A program made the translations under genes and the position numbers. The notes beneath the pieces were generated by a model. The model saw nothing but the letters and a program-made list of their open reading frames with translations. It was not told the origin of the DNA and made no database searches. Shown one piece after another: positions 30,750 to 38,629 of a stretch of 64,000 bases of DNA (its first letter is position 1; each line of letters opens with the position of its first letter). Source of the stretch: Pseudotabrizicola sp. (GTDB taxonomy: Bacteria > Pseudomonadota > Alphaproteobacteria > Rhodobacterales > Rhodobacteraceae); assembly GCF_030684215.1 (NCBI RefSeq), contig NZ_JAUXOV010000040.1, positions 48,655 through 112,654 of the forward strand. The letters run 5' to 3'.

Positions 30750-31214
30750 ATGAACAGACGTGCAGTTGTATTGGGGGGCGTGGCCCTGTTTGCCTTTGGC
30801 CCGTCGGCCTGGGGCGCCGATGGGAATTTTGAATACAAGCTGACCGATGCCGAATGGCGCGCAAAGCTGGGCGATCTGCCCTACCGCGTGCTGCGCGAGG
30901 AGGCGACAGAGCGTGCCTTCACCAGCCCGCTGGACACTGAAACGCGCACCGGCACCTATCACTGCGCCGGGTGTGATCTGCCTGCGTTCTCATCCGCGCA
31001 TAAATACGACAGCGGCACCGGCTGGCCCAGCTTCTGGCAGCCGTTGCAGAACGCCGTCGGCACCAAGGATGACCGCAGCCTGTTTGGCACGCGCACAGAG
31101 GTGCATTGCCGCCGTTGTGGTGGGCATTTCGGCCATGTATTTGGGGACGGGCCACAGCCGACAGGCAAGCGCTATTGCATGAACGGGGCGGCGCTGACGT
31201 TCCGGGCCGCCTGA
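30750..31214 (+). CDS. msrB: Exported MsrB-type peptide-methionine (R)-S-oxide reductase
   Basis: MsrB repairs oxidised methionine of the R epimer. The 154-residue protein has an N-terminal leader ([18 protein letters not shown]) with a twin arginine, so the enzyme is probably exported, possibly by Tat. The zinc cysteine pairs CAGC and CRRC and the catalytic RYCMN near the C-terminus are intact, as is the GTGWPSFW substrate block. GGAGG lies 7 nt before the chosen ATG. It is divergent from cobS. Confidence 0.93.
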   Translation: MNRRAVVLGGVALFAFGPSAWGADGNFEYKLTDAEWRAKLGDLPYRVLREEATERAFTSPLDTETRTGTYHCAGCDLPAFSSAHKYDSGTGWPSFWQPLQNAVGTKDDRSLFGTRTEVHCRRCGGHFGHVFGDGPQPTGKRYCMNGAALTFRAA

Positions 31215-31235
31215 CCGGATATCTGCGCACAGGAT

Positions 31236-31258
31236 GGCGCCCCCCTTGCGGGGGCGCC
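31236..31258. terminator. Convergent-gene hairpin between msrB and a J-domain gene
   Basis: Perfect 9-bp arms GGCGCCCCC/GGGGGCGCC with a 5-nt loop fill the gap between two converging genes. No T run follows on either strand. Position suggests a shared bidirectional terminator or a block to convergent transcription. Confidence 0.5.
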
Positions 31259-31259
31259 G

Positions 31260-31892
31260 TCATTCCCGGAAATAGCGGCTGTCCTTGATCTGGTCCCAGG
31301 CCCAGACCACCTCTTGCAGGCGGTCTTCGTCTGACCGGTCGCCGCCATTCATGTCAGGATGAAGATCCTTGACCAGCGATTTGTACTGCTTGCGGATCTC
31401 GGTCTTGGTCCAGGTGTCGCGGGCGTCCAGTATTTCGATCGCCTTGCGCTCGGTCGGGGGCAGTTTGCGGGTCGAGGTTCCAGCCGGTCTGCCCGGATTT
31501 TGCGTGGCTTTTTCCCCCAGCAGCGACATCGGGTCATCGACCCCCAGACGGGCCCAGGCCCGGCCATCGTCCTTGCGGCTGAATGGCTTTGTAGGGCGTT
31601 CCCACAGCCGGTCCTTATCCAGAAACTTCTGGAAATCGTCGTCAGATGTGCCCTGAAAGAAGTTCCATTTCAGATTGTATTCGCGGATGTGATCTTTGCA
31701 GAACCAGAAAAACTCATCCAGCAGATCCGGGCTTTTGGGCGCGCGATACGCCCCCGCTTCGGCACAGCCCGGAAAGTCGCATGGCTTGTTCGACGTATCA
31801 AAGGCACCCGACATTCCCCGCCGTGTGGTCTTCTTGCGTTTCTTGTCCGCTGAGACGCGGATGTCGAATTCGAATGGGGGTTTCGTGACCAT
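31260..31892 (-). CDS. J-domain protein (DnaJ family, C-terminal J domain)
   Basis: This 210-residue protein carries its J domain at the C-terminus (about residues 150-208), with the Hsp70-activating HPD in KSLVKDLHPDMNGG. The first 150 residues hold a basic stretch (KKRKKTTRRG) and an aromatic segment with a CxxxCDFPGC-like pair, DFPGCAEAGAYRAP, that I cannot assign. Homologues next to bolA are common in alphaproteobacteria. I chose the ATG at 31892, preceded by AGGAAAGG. A co-chaperone role is inferred from the HPD motif. Confidence 0.9.
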   Translation of the reverse strand: MVTKPPFEFDIRVSADKKRKKTTRRGMSGAFDTSNKPCDFPGCAEAGAYRAPKSPDLLDEFFWFCKDHIREYNLKWNFFQGTSDDDFQKFLDKDRLWERPTKPFSRKDDGRAWARLGVDDPMSLLGEKATQNPGRPAGTSTRKLPPTERKAIEILDARDTWTKTEIRKQYKSLVKDLHPDMNGGDRSDEDRLQEVVWAWDQIKDSRYFRE

Positions 31893-31981
31893 GGTCTGCC
31901 TTTCCTGCGTCCCGCATCTTTCCGACTCGGGCGGCACAGTTTAGGGGTTTGGGCGGCAGATTGAAGGGGGCGCAGACAAAA

Positions 31982-32233
31982 ATGACCGTGAAGCATGACA
32001 TGGATCAGCGGCTAAGGGCCGCATTTTCACCGCAACATATTGAAATTGTGAATGAAAGTCACAAACATGCCGGGCATTCCGGCGATGATGGTTCTGGCGA
32101 AAGCCATTTCCGTATAGTGCTGCGGTCCGACATTCTGGCCCCGATGAGCCGGGTTGCGCGTCACCGCGCAGTCCACGCAGCCCTTGGCGACCTTAATACG
32201 AGGGTTCATGCCATTGCACTGGATCTGGGTTGA
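31982..32233 (+). CDS. bolA: BolA family protein
   Basis: BolA proteins pair with monothiol glutaredoxins in Fe-S trafficking and affect cell shape under stress. The 83-residue protein contains the class II KH-like core: the HAGH segment with metal-binding histidines, ESHFRIVLRSD and SRVARHRAVHAAL. The ATG at 31982 fits the family length; 32000 is a shorter option. It is divergent from the J-domain gene and ends 11 bp from the convergent peroxiredoxin gene. Confidence 0.93.
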   Translation: MTVKHDMDQRLRAAFSPQHIEIVNESHKHAGHSGDDGSGESHFRIVLRSDILAPMSRVARHRAVHAALGDLNTRVHAIALDLG

Positions 32234-32244
32234 TCCTGCGCAGG

Positions 32245-32772
32245 TCAGCGGTTCTGCAGATGCGCCAGCATCGTGGCCGCGTCCGAGCGCAGCACCGGCA
32301 CGCCCGGCGGGTTGTCGCGCAGGCCGGGTTCTGCAAACAGTGCGGTGATCTGGCGGTCTTCGACCAGCATGGCATAGCGCCAAGACCGCAGCCCCATCCC
32401 TTGCGCCGAGCGGTCTACCAGCATGCCCATCAGCCGGCTGAAGTCGCCATTACCGTCAGGTAACATCCTGATTTTGTTGATGTTCTGCGCCTTTGCCCAT
32501 TGGTGCATGGTAAAGGCGTCATTGACTGACAGGCAGATCACCTCGTCAATTCCCAGATCGACAAAGCTGTCATAGGCGGCCTCAAACCCTGGCAGATGGC
32601 TTTCCGAGCAGGCGGGGGTAAAAGCCCCCGGCAGGGCAAACAGCACGACCCGGCGCCCGGCGAAAAGCTCATCCGTGGTCACGTCGCGCCATTCAAAAGG
32701 GTTCGGACCCGCAAGATCTGGATTGCGCACGCGGGTGTGAAAGGTCACCTCGGGAACTTGTGCTGGGGTCAT
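32245..32772 (-). CDS. Peroxiredoxin, Prx5-like
   Basis: This 175-residue thiol peroxidase has the Prx5 active-site block ALPGAFTPACSESHLPGFE with the peroxidatic Cys (about residue 57), which would reduce hydrogen peroxide or alkyl hydroperoxides, probably with glutaredoxin or thioredoxin. It is the last gene of a glcB-glcG-prx run and starts 2 nt from the previous stop. The link to a glyoxylate operon suggests protection of enzymes or disposal of peroxide from hydroxyacid oxidation; that is an inference. Confidence 0.93.
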   Translation of the reverse strand: MTPAQVPEVTFHTRVRNPDLAGPNPFEWRDVTTDELFAGRRVVLFALPGAFTPACSESHLPGFEAAYDSFVDLGIDEVICLSVNDAFTMHQWAKAQNINKIRMLPDGNGDFSRLMGMLVDRSAQGMGLRSWRYAMLVEDRQITALFAEPGLRDNPPGVPVLRSDAATMLAHLQNR

Positions 32773-32774
32773 GG

Positions 32775-33200
32775 TCAGGCCTCTGCAATCAGGCCGGCGG
32801 CCTCGATCCCGGCGGTGGCGGCCAGGGCGTCATTGTCGGATGAATCGCCCGTCACGCCAACGGCACCAAGCGTATTGCCCTTGGCATCGCGCACCAGAAC
32901 ACCGCCTTTGACCGGCACGAAATCGCCGCCATACAGCCCGTTCATCGCCTGCACAAAATACGCCTGGCTGTCGGCGCGAGCCTGAATGGCGCTGCCGGGC
33001 AGGCCCAGCATGATGCAGCCATGTGCCTTGCCATGCGCCAGTGCATAGCGGCCCGGTGCGGCGCCATCCTCGCGCTCGAATGCGATGGTGTGACCACCTG
33101 CATCAACCACCACAACCGACAAGGGCTTCATTCCCGCCTCACGGCCTTTGGCTAAAGTGGTCTTGATGATGGTGCGGGCTTTCTTGATCGAAATGCTCAT
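32775..33200 (-). CDS. GlcG/HbpS-like protein (DUF336)
   Basis: This 141-residue protein belongs to the GlcG/HbpS family, small dimeric proteins that can bind heme or flavin-related ligands. The family core [20 protein letters not shown] and [16 protein letters not shown] is complete, and no signal peptide is seen. It overlaps glcB by 4 nt. GlcG is often linked to glycolate and malate synthase genes but its biochemical role there is not settled. Confidence 0.88.
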   Translation of the reverse strand: MSISIKKARTIIKTTLAKGREAGMKPLSVVVVDAGGHTIAFEREDGAAPGRYALAHGKAHGCIMLGLPGSAIQARADSQAYFVQAMNGLYGGDFVPVKGGVLVRDAKGNTLGAVGVTGDSSDNDALAATAGIEAAGLIAEA

Positions 33201-35359
33201 GCTGCCTCTGCCTTCTTTTCCAGTCGACGTGCGTGCAAAACGGGTTCGGTATAGCCCGAGGGTTGCTCGCGGCCCTTGAACACCAGATCACATGCCGCGC
33301 GGAATGCAACCCCGTCAAAGCCGGGTGCCATCGCCTGATACAGCGGGTCATCCGCGTTCTGGCGGTCCACCACCGCCGCCATTTTGCGCATCGCGGCCAT
33401 GACCAGATCTTCGCCGACCACGCCATGATGCAGCCAGTTTGCCAGCGCCTGCGATGAAATACGGCAGGTGGCGCGGTCTTCCATCAAGCCAACATCGTGG
33501 ATATCGGGCACTTTGGAGCAGCCGACCCCCTGATCAATCCAGCGCACCACATAGCCAAGGATGCCTTGCGCGTTGTTCTCCACCTCTTGCCGGATATCTT
33601 CCTCTGACCAGTTGGCACCCTGCGCCAGCGGAATGGTCAGCAGCGCGTCCAGCGTGCCACGTGGGCCGCCCTTGGCAATCTCGGCCTGCCGGGCCAGCAC
33701 ATCGACACGGTGGTAATGCGTGGCGTGCAGCGTTGCGGCGGTGGGCGAAGGCACCCATGCACAGTTTGCCCCCGCCTGCGGGTGGGCGATCTTTTGCGCC
33801 AGCATATCGCCCATCAGATCGGGCGCGGCCCACATGCCCTTGCCGATCTGTGCGCGGCCCTGAAGGCCGCAGGCAAGGCCGATATCGACGTTGCGGTCTT
33901 CATAAGACTTGATCCAGCTTGATGCCTTCATGTCGCCTTTGCGGACCATTGGCCCAGCCTCCATGCTGGTGTGAATCTCGTCGCCGGTGCGGTCCAGAAA
34001 GCCGGTGTTGATAAAGGCCACACGATCCTTGGCGGCACGGATGCATTCGCGCAGGTTGGCACTGGTGCGGCGTTCTTCATCCATGATGCCCAGCTTGACC
34101 GTATGGCGCGGCAGGCCAAGAACCTGTTCCACCCGGTCAAAGATTTCGCAGGCAAAGGCCACTTCGTCGGGGCCGTGCATCTTTGGCTTGACCACATAGA
34201 CAGATGCCATGGTCGAATTGCGCAATCCTTCGGTCTTTTTCAGATCATGCATCGCGCACAGCGTCGTCAGGAACGCATCCATGATGCCTTCGCCGATTTC
34301 GCGGTTATCTTCGGTAAGGATCGCAGGGTTGGTCATCAGGTGGCCGACATTGCGTACCAAAAGCAGCGCGCGCGCTTTGAGCGTCAGGGGGGTGCCATCT
34401 GGGGCCGTCAATGACAGGTCTGGGTGCAGGCGGCGGGTGCTGTCCTTGCCGTTTTTGGTGATCGTCTCGGCCAGATCGCCCTTCATCAGCCCCAGCCAGT
34501 TGCTATAGGCCAGCACCTTGTCCACAGCATCCACGGCGGCGACCGAATCTTCGCAATCCATGATCGCCGACATGGCCGACTCCAGGCGGATATCAGACAC
34601 ATGCGCCAGATCATCGCTGCCGATCGGGCTGGACGCATCAATATGCAGCGCGATGTGCAGGCCGTTATTTTTCAAGACAATGGTGGTGAGTGCGTCTGCA
34701 TCCCCCACATAGCCTGCAAAGCGCGACGGGTCGGCAAGGCCAGCGGCACCCTTTGCGGTTTCAAGCTGAAGCTGCCCACCTGCCACGCGGAAGCCCTGAA
34801 CCTCAGCCCATGAGGCGCCCGCCAGCGGGGTCGCATCATCCAGAAACGCGCGGCCCCAAGCAATGACACGCGCGCCGCGGTCTGCGTCATAGCCTTTACC
34901 CGCGGGCAGGTCGCCCAAAGCATCCGTGCCATACAGCGCGTCATACAGGCTGCCCCAGCGCGCATTGGCCGCGTTCAGCGCGTAACGTGCGTTCATTACC
35001 GGCACCACAAGCTGCGGGCCGGGCACAAGGGCGATCTCGGGGTCGGTCTGGGTGGTTTCAATGCTGAAATCAGGGCCTTCTGGGACCAGATATCCAATGT
35101 CGCTCAGAAACGCGCGGTAAGCCTGCGCATCAAAGTCTTGACCGCGACGGGCTTTGTGCCAGTCGTCGATCTGCGCCTGCAACGCGGAACGCTTTTGCAA
35201 AAGTGCGCGGTTCTTTGGCATCAGGTCTTCTACCGCCCCGGCAAAACCATGCCAGAAACTGTTGCTGTCGATCCCGGTGCCGGGAAGCGCCTGCTTTTCG
35301 ACGAAATCCACAAGGCGGGCGTCAACTTTCAGCCCGGTGATGGCGATGCGCTCTGTCAT
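33197..35359 (-). CDS. glcB: Malate synthase G
   Basis: Malate synthase G condenses glyoxylate with acetyl-CoA to make malate in glyoxylate and glycolate metabolism. The 720-residue monomeric form matches the family length. It shows the catalytic-core blocks [51 protein letters not shown] and [19 protein letters not shown] chose the ATG at 35359 because the protein N-terminus ([16 protein letters not shown]) is family-like. Isocitrate lyase is not in the window. Confidence 0.97.
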   Translation of the reverse strand: MTERIAITGLKVDARLVDFVEKQALPGTGIDSNSFWHGFAGAVEDLMPKNRALLQKRSALQAQIDDWHKARRGQDFDAQAYRAFLSDIGYLVPEGPDFSIETTQTDPEIALVPGPQLVVPVMNARYALNAANARWGSLYDALYGTDALGDLPAGKGYDADRGARVIAWGRAFLDDATPLAGASWAEVQGFRVAGGQLQLETAKGAAGLADPSRFAGYVGDADALTTIVLKNNGLHIALHIDASSPIGSDDLAHVSDIRLESAMSAIMDCEDSVAAVDAVDKVLAYSNWLGLMKGDLAETITKNGKDSTRRLHPDLSLTAPDGTPLTLKARALLLVRNVGHLMTNPAILTEDNREIGEGIMDAFLTTLCAMHDLKKTEGLRNSTMASVYVVKPKMHGPDEVAFACEIFDRVEQVLGLPRHTVKLGIMDEERRTSANLRECIRAAKDRVAFINTGFLDRTGDEIHTSMEAGPMVRKGDMKASSWIKSYEDRNVDIGLACGLQGRAQIGKGMWAAPDLMGDMLAQKIAHPQAGANCAWVPSPTAATLHATHYHRVDVLARQAEIAKGGPRGTLDALLTIPLAQGANWSEEDIRQEVENNAQGILGYVVRWIDQGVGCSKVPDIHDVGLMEDRATCRISSQALANWLHHGVVGEDLVMAAMRKMAAVVDRQNADDPLYQAMAPGFDGVAFRAACDLVFKGREQPSGYTEPVLHARRLEKKAEAA

Positions 35360-35572
35360 GCTGTCCTCGTCTCTGGTTTCGGTGCCCGATGGGATGCCGT
35401 GGTATGCTGTAGTGGCACAGATAGTCAGAAAACCTTCCAGAGGCAATAAATGCGGTCATGTTATTTGACCAAAAAATCAGATGACAGCTTTCCGGTTTCG
35501 CTAAGAGTAGAAACAAAGCTGATTGGCTAAGTTTATCTTGGCGCTTGGGCCGGGACTGTGTTACTAATCTAT

Positions 35573-35926
35573 ATGGCTAAGTATGATCCCGACCTGTCCC
35601 GCATCTTTCACGCGCTTGGTGATCCCACGCGCCGTGCCCTTTTGCGGCACATGGGGCAGGGGGTTGTGCCGGTGTCCGCCCTTGCGGCCCCGACCGGGTT
35701 TGCGCTTCCCACCGTGCTGCGCCACCTGTCGGTGCTCGAAGACGCAGGGCTGATACAAACGGAAAAGCGCGGCCGCACAAGGCTGTGCCGCGCGGTGCCG
35801 GTTGCGCTGGATGCTGCAAGCGACTGGCTGGCCGAAGCCCGTGCCGAATGGGAGGCGCGGACCGACCGGTTGGAAGCCTTTCTTGAAACGCTGGAGGATG
35901 ACGATGACGCAGAACCTCGACACTGA
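35573..35926 (+). CDS. ArsR-family transcriptional regulator
   Basis: This 117-residue winged-helix protein begins MAKYDPDLSRIFHALGDPTRRALL, the standard ArsR/SmtB opening, with the recognition helix around TGFALPTVLRHLSVLEDAGL. There is no metal-binding Cys motif, so it is probably not a metal sensor. It belongs to the ArsR subgroup that is encoded directly before SRPBCC (AHSA1) proteins. It overlaps the next gene by 23 nt and is divergent from glcB. Confidence 0.92.
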   Translation: MAKYDPDLSRIFHALGDPTRRALLRHMGQGVVPVSALAAPTGFALPTVLRHLSVLEDAGLIQTEKRGRTRLCRAVPVALDAASDWLAEARAEWEARTDRLEAFLETLEDDDDAEPRH

Positions 35927-36371
35927 CCTTGAGTTGATACGCCATCTGAAAGCGCCGCCCGCAAAAGTCTGGCGCTGCTGGACGGAACCTGCGCTGCTGG
36001 CGCAGTGGTTTGCGCCCAAGCCAGTGGTGACGCGGGATGTCAAAATCGACCTGCGCCCCGGTGGCATCTTCGCGACTACGATGGATATTCCCGACATGGG
36101 AAGCCAAACTGGGGCGGGCTGCATTCTGGAGGTCGAGCCGCAGCGGCGGCTGGTCTGGACCGATCTGCTTGGCCCCGGCTATCGCCCGGTTGCGGAAAGC
36201 TTTGGCTTTACAGCCATTATCCTTATGGAACCCGAAGGCAGTGGCACGCTGTACCGGGCCATCGCGATGCACCGCACCCCCGATCAGCGCAAAGCGGATG
36301 AGGATATGGGATTTGAGGCTGGCTGGGGCGCAGCAGCGGCGCAGCTTGACGCATTGGCGGCAACGCTATGA
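35904..36371 (+). CDS. SRPBCC/AHSA1 domain protein 1
   Basis: This 155-residue protein is an activator-of-Hsp90-like START-fold (AHSA1, SRPBCC) domain with a hydrophobic ligand cavity. The signatures are RHLKAPPAKVWRCWTEPALLAQWF and DLRPGGIFATTM. I chose the ATG at 35904 because GGAGG lies 6 nt upstream; 35898 abuts that site. It overlaps the ArsR gene and the second SRPBCC gene, so all three should be co-expressed. The ligand is unknown. Confidence 0.9.
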   Translation: MTQNLDTDLELIRHLKAPPAKVWRCWTEPALLAQWFAPKPVVTRDVKIDLRPGGIFATTMDIPDMGSQTGAGCILEVEPQRRLVWTDLLGPGYRPVAESFGFTAIILMEPEGSGTLYRAIAMHRTPDQRKADEDMGFEAGWGAAAAQLDALAATL

Positions 36372-36808
36372 GCGGTCGGTCGATTGCCCTGTCGCGGCTG
36401 ATCGCCGCCCCGGTCGCAAAGGTCTGGCGGTGCTGGACCGATCCTGCGCTGTTGCCGCAATGGTTCGGCCCAGACGGGTATAGTTGCCGCACGCATGACA
36501 TCGACTTGCGGACTGGCGGGCACTGGCTGTTTGACATGACCGGGCCAGATGGGAAGGTCTGGCCGAACCGCCACCGCTACACGCGGATGGAGGCGTATCA
36601 GATTGATTTTCTGCTCGATTCCGGCGCTGATGACGAATCCCCGAATGAGGTGGTGATGACCCTGACCGCCAACGGCGATGCCACCCGGATAAGGTATGAG
36701 ATGACCTTTCCCAGTCCGGCGGCCCGTGCCATGGCGGTGGGGTTTGGCGCGGTGGAACTGGGTCATCAGACACTGGGCAAGCTCGCGGTGCTGGCGGCAA
36801 AGATTTAA
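36368..36808 (+). CDS. SRPBCC/AHSA1 domain protein 2
   Basis: This 146-residue protein is a second AHSA1-type START-fold domain, parallel to its neighbour: SRLIAAPVAKVWRCWTDP, LLPQWFGPDGYSC and DLRTGGHWLFDM align with the first copy. It therefore looks like a tandem duplication that has diverged. It overlaps the first copy by 4 nt (ATGA) and ends 3 nt from the convergent DUF2256 gene. Confidence 0.9.
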   Translation: MSGRSIALSRLIAAPVAKVWRCWTDPALLPQWFGPDGYSCRTHDIDLRTGGHWLFDMTGPDGKVWPNRHRYTRMEAYQIDFLLDSGADDESPNEVVMTLTANGDATRIRYEMTFPSPAARAMAVGFGAVELGHQTLGKLAVLAAKI

Positions 36809-36811
36809 GCG

Positions 36812-36973
36812 TCAACCGTTGCCCGCTTTGCGCTTTGCCTCACCCCGGCAGCGGTCCGAACAAAACCGGACCTCATCCCAGACCTTTTCCCATTTCTTGC
36901 GCCACGCAAACGGGCGGCCGCAATGGGTGCAGGGTTTGCTTGGCAGGTCACCCTTTTTCACCATCTTTGCCAT
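36812..36973 (-). CDS. DUF2256 zinc-finger-like small protein
   Basis: This 53-residue protein is read from ATG at 36973 to TGA at 36812. It has two Cys pairs, CTHCGRPF and FCSDRC, typical of the DUF2256 family, and a basic, Trp-rich centre ([12 protein letters not shown]). DUF2256 proteins are usually encoded beside, or fused to, cryptochrome/photolyase genes, and here the gene starts 3 nt after the photolyase stop on the same strand. A role assisting the photolyase is an inference from linkage; zinc binding is likely from the four cysteines. Confidence 0.88.
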   Translation of the reverse strand: MAKMVKKGDLPSKPCTHCGRPFAWRKKWEKVWDEVRFCSDRCRGEAKRKAGNG

Positions 36974-36976
36974 GGG

Positions 36977-38488
36977 CTACAGCCCAAGGCTCAGCTGCGC
37001 CGACGCCACCTGAGCGCGCCGCCGTGGGGCGCGGTCGTTGACAAAGCGCGGATCAGCGCGGCTGGCGTGGCGTTCGATTATCTCAACGATCTCGGCGCGT
37101 GGCGCGACTTTGCGCAAGGAAAACACCGCGTCGCGGGCGGCGCGCCCGGCCGCCGCTACATCGACCAAAGGTTCAGGATAGCGCCGCCCCAACAGGCCCC
37201 GCGCGCCCTCCCATCGCCACGGGGTCTGCACGAATGCATCCGGCACCTCGGCCAGTTCCGGCAGCCAGCGACGGGTGAAAGCGCCGGTCGGATCCTGATC
37301 CTGCCCCTGTTTCACCGGATTGTAGATGCGCGGCGTGTTGATGCCCGTTGTCCCCGATTGCATCTGCACCTGAGGCCAATGAATCCCCGGCTCGTAATCG
37401 GTAAAGCGCCGCGCCAGCACCGGCCCTGTTGCCCGCCAATCCAGCCACAGATGATAGGACGCCACCGATGTCACCATCGCGCGCATGCGGAAGTTCAGCC
37501 AGCCCGTCGCCGCCAGATAGCGCATGCAGGCATCGACAAAGGGCAGCCCGGTTTCCCCAGCATCCCACGCCGCCAAACGCGTGGCATCAGGGTCGCGCGG
37601 GCGCAGGGTTTCGGCGGCACGGTGCAGGCATCGCACCTCTATCTGCGGCTCATCCTCCAACTTTTGCATGAAGTGATCGCGCCATGCCAAGCGGCTTTGA
37701 AAGCTGGCCAGCGCCCCCGGCCAACGCCCGCCGGGCCGCTCAGCCAGCCGGGCGGTTGTGGCCTGCGCCGTCTCTCGCCCTGACAGCGCGCCCATCGCCA
37801 GATATGGCGACAGCCGCGAGCAGGCGCGTTCCCCTGTCAGGGGCGAGGACATTGCTGCGCGATAAGGCTCGCCCCGCTTGGTCAGAAAGCTCTCCATCGC
37901 CAGCAACCCGTGCTGCCGCCCGCCGGTCTGGCGATGGGCGCAGCGGTCTTCCCCCAGACGCAGCGCGCGGGCGGTGGGGATCACCCCCGGCTCTACTCCG
38001 GCAACCGGGGTCAGCGCGATGGGGGCGGGCACTTGGGGCTGCACGGTAAAGCTGTCGCGACGTCGCGCCCAGCCATCGCGCCCGGCCAACCGCCGCACCA
38101 CGCCCGACTGCGGCAGTTCTTTCCACTCTATCCCCGCCTGTCTAGCCCATGCCGCCACCCGCCTGTCGCGGGCAAAGGTCCACAGATTGCCAGTTTCCTC
38201 ATGGCTGATGATGCGGCTGATCCGGTTCTGGCGGCAGAGCCTGTCCAGCACATCCACCGCGTCGCCCACCCGCACGATCAAGGGCGCACCAAGCCCCGCC
38301 AGATCGCGGCGAAGATCGGTCAGGCATTCGGCAGTAAACTCCCACTGCCGGGCCGAGGTATCGGGCAGCGCCCAATACTCCGGCTCTACTATATACAGCG
38401 GCAAAATCGCCCCCATTTCCGCCGCTTGCCCCAGTGCGGGGTGGTCGTGGATACGCAGATCGCGTTTGAGCCATGCAAGAACATTCAT
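36977..38488 (-). CDS. Cryptochrome/deoxyribodipyrimidine photolyase family protein
   Basis: This 503-residue flavoprotein belongs to the photolyase/cryptochrome family, which repairs UV-induced pyrimidine dimers or acts as a light sensor. The N-terminal antenna-like domain starts LAWLKRDLRIHDHPAL. The C-terminal FAD domain has RLSPYLAMGALSGRE, WRDHFMQKLEDEP and TGWLNFRMRAMVTSVASYHL, then the family block WPQVQMQSGTTGINTPRIYNP. I chose the ATG at 38488. The DUF2256 partner is translated next. Whether it is a CPD photolyase or a cryptochrome-like protein is not certain. Confidence 0.9.
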   Translation of the reverse strand: MNVLAWLKRDLRIHDHPALGQAAEMGAILPLYIVEPEYWALPDTSARQWEFTAECLTDLRRDLAGLGAPLIVRVGDAVDVLDRLCRQNRISRIISHEETGNLWTFARDRRVAAWARQAGIEWKELPQSGVVRRLAGRDGWARRRDSFTVQPQVPAPIALTPVAGVEPGVIPTARALRLGEDRCAHRQTGGRQHGLLAMESFLTKRGEPYRAAMSSPLTGERACSRLSPYLAMGALSGRETAQATTARLAERPGGRWPGALASFQSRLAWRDHFMQKLEDEPQIEVRCLHRAAETLRPRDPDATRLAAWDAGETGLPFVDACMRYLAATGWLNFRMRAMVTSVASYHLWLDWRATGPVLARRFTDYEPGIHWPQVQMQSGTTGINTPRIYNPVKQGQDQDPTGAFTRRWLPELAEVPDAFVQTPWRWEGARGLLGRRYPEPLVDVAAAGRAARDAVFSLRKVAPRAEIVEIIERHASRADPRFVNDRAPRRRAQVASAQLSLGL

Positions 38489-38629
38489 GGAACAAACAGA
38501 TAGCGGTTGGCGCAGATTCGTAAAGACCTGATCTGCCCGCAGCCCGTGCGATTTTTGCCCTTCGCCGCTGTGTTCGGGGTTGCACGCGCCGACAGGGCGC
38601 ATAGCTTGGCCGGGCAGGAGGACCCCCCG

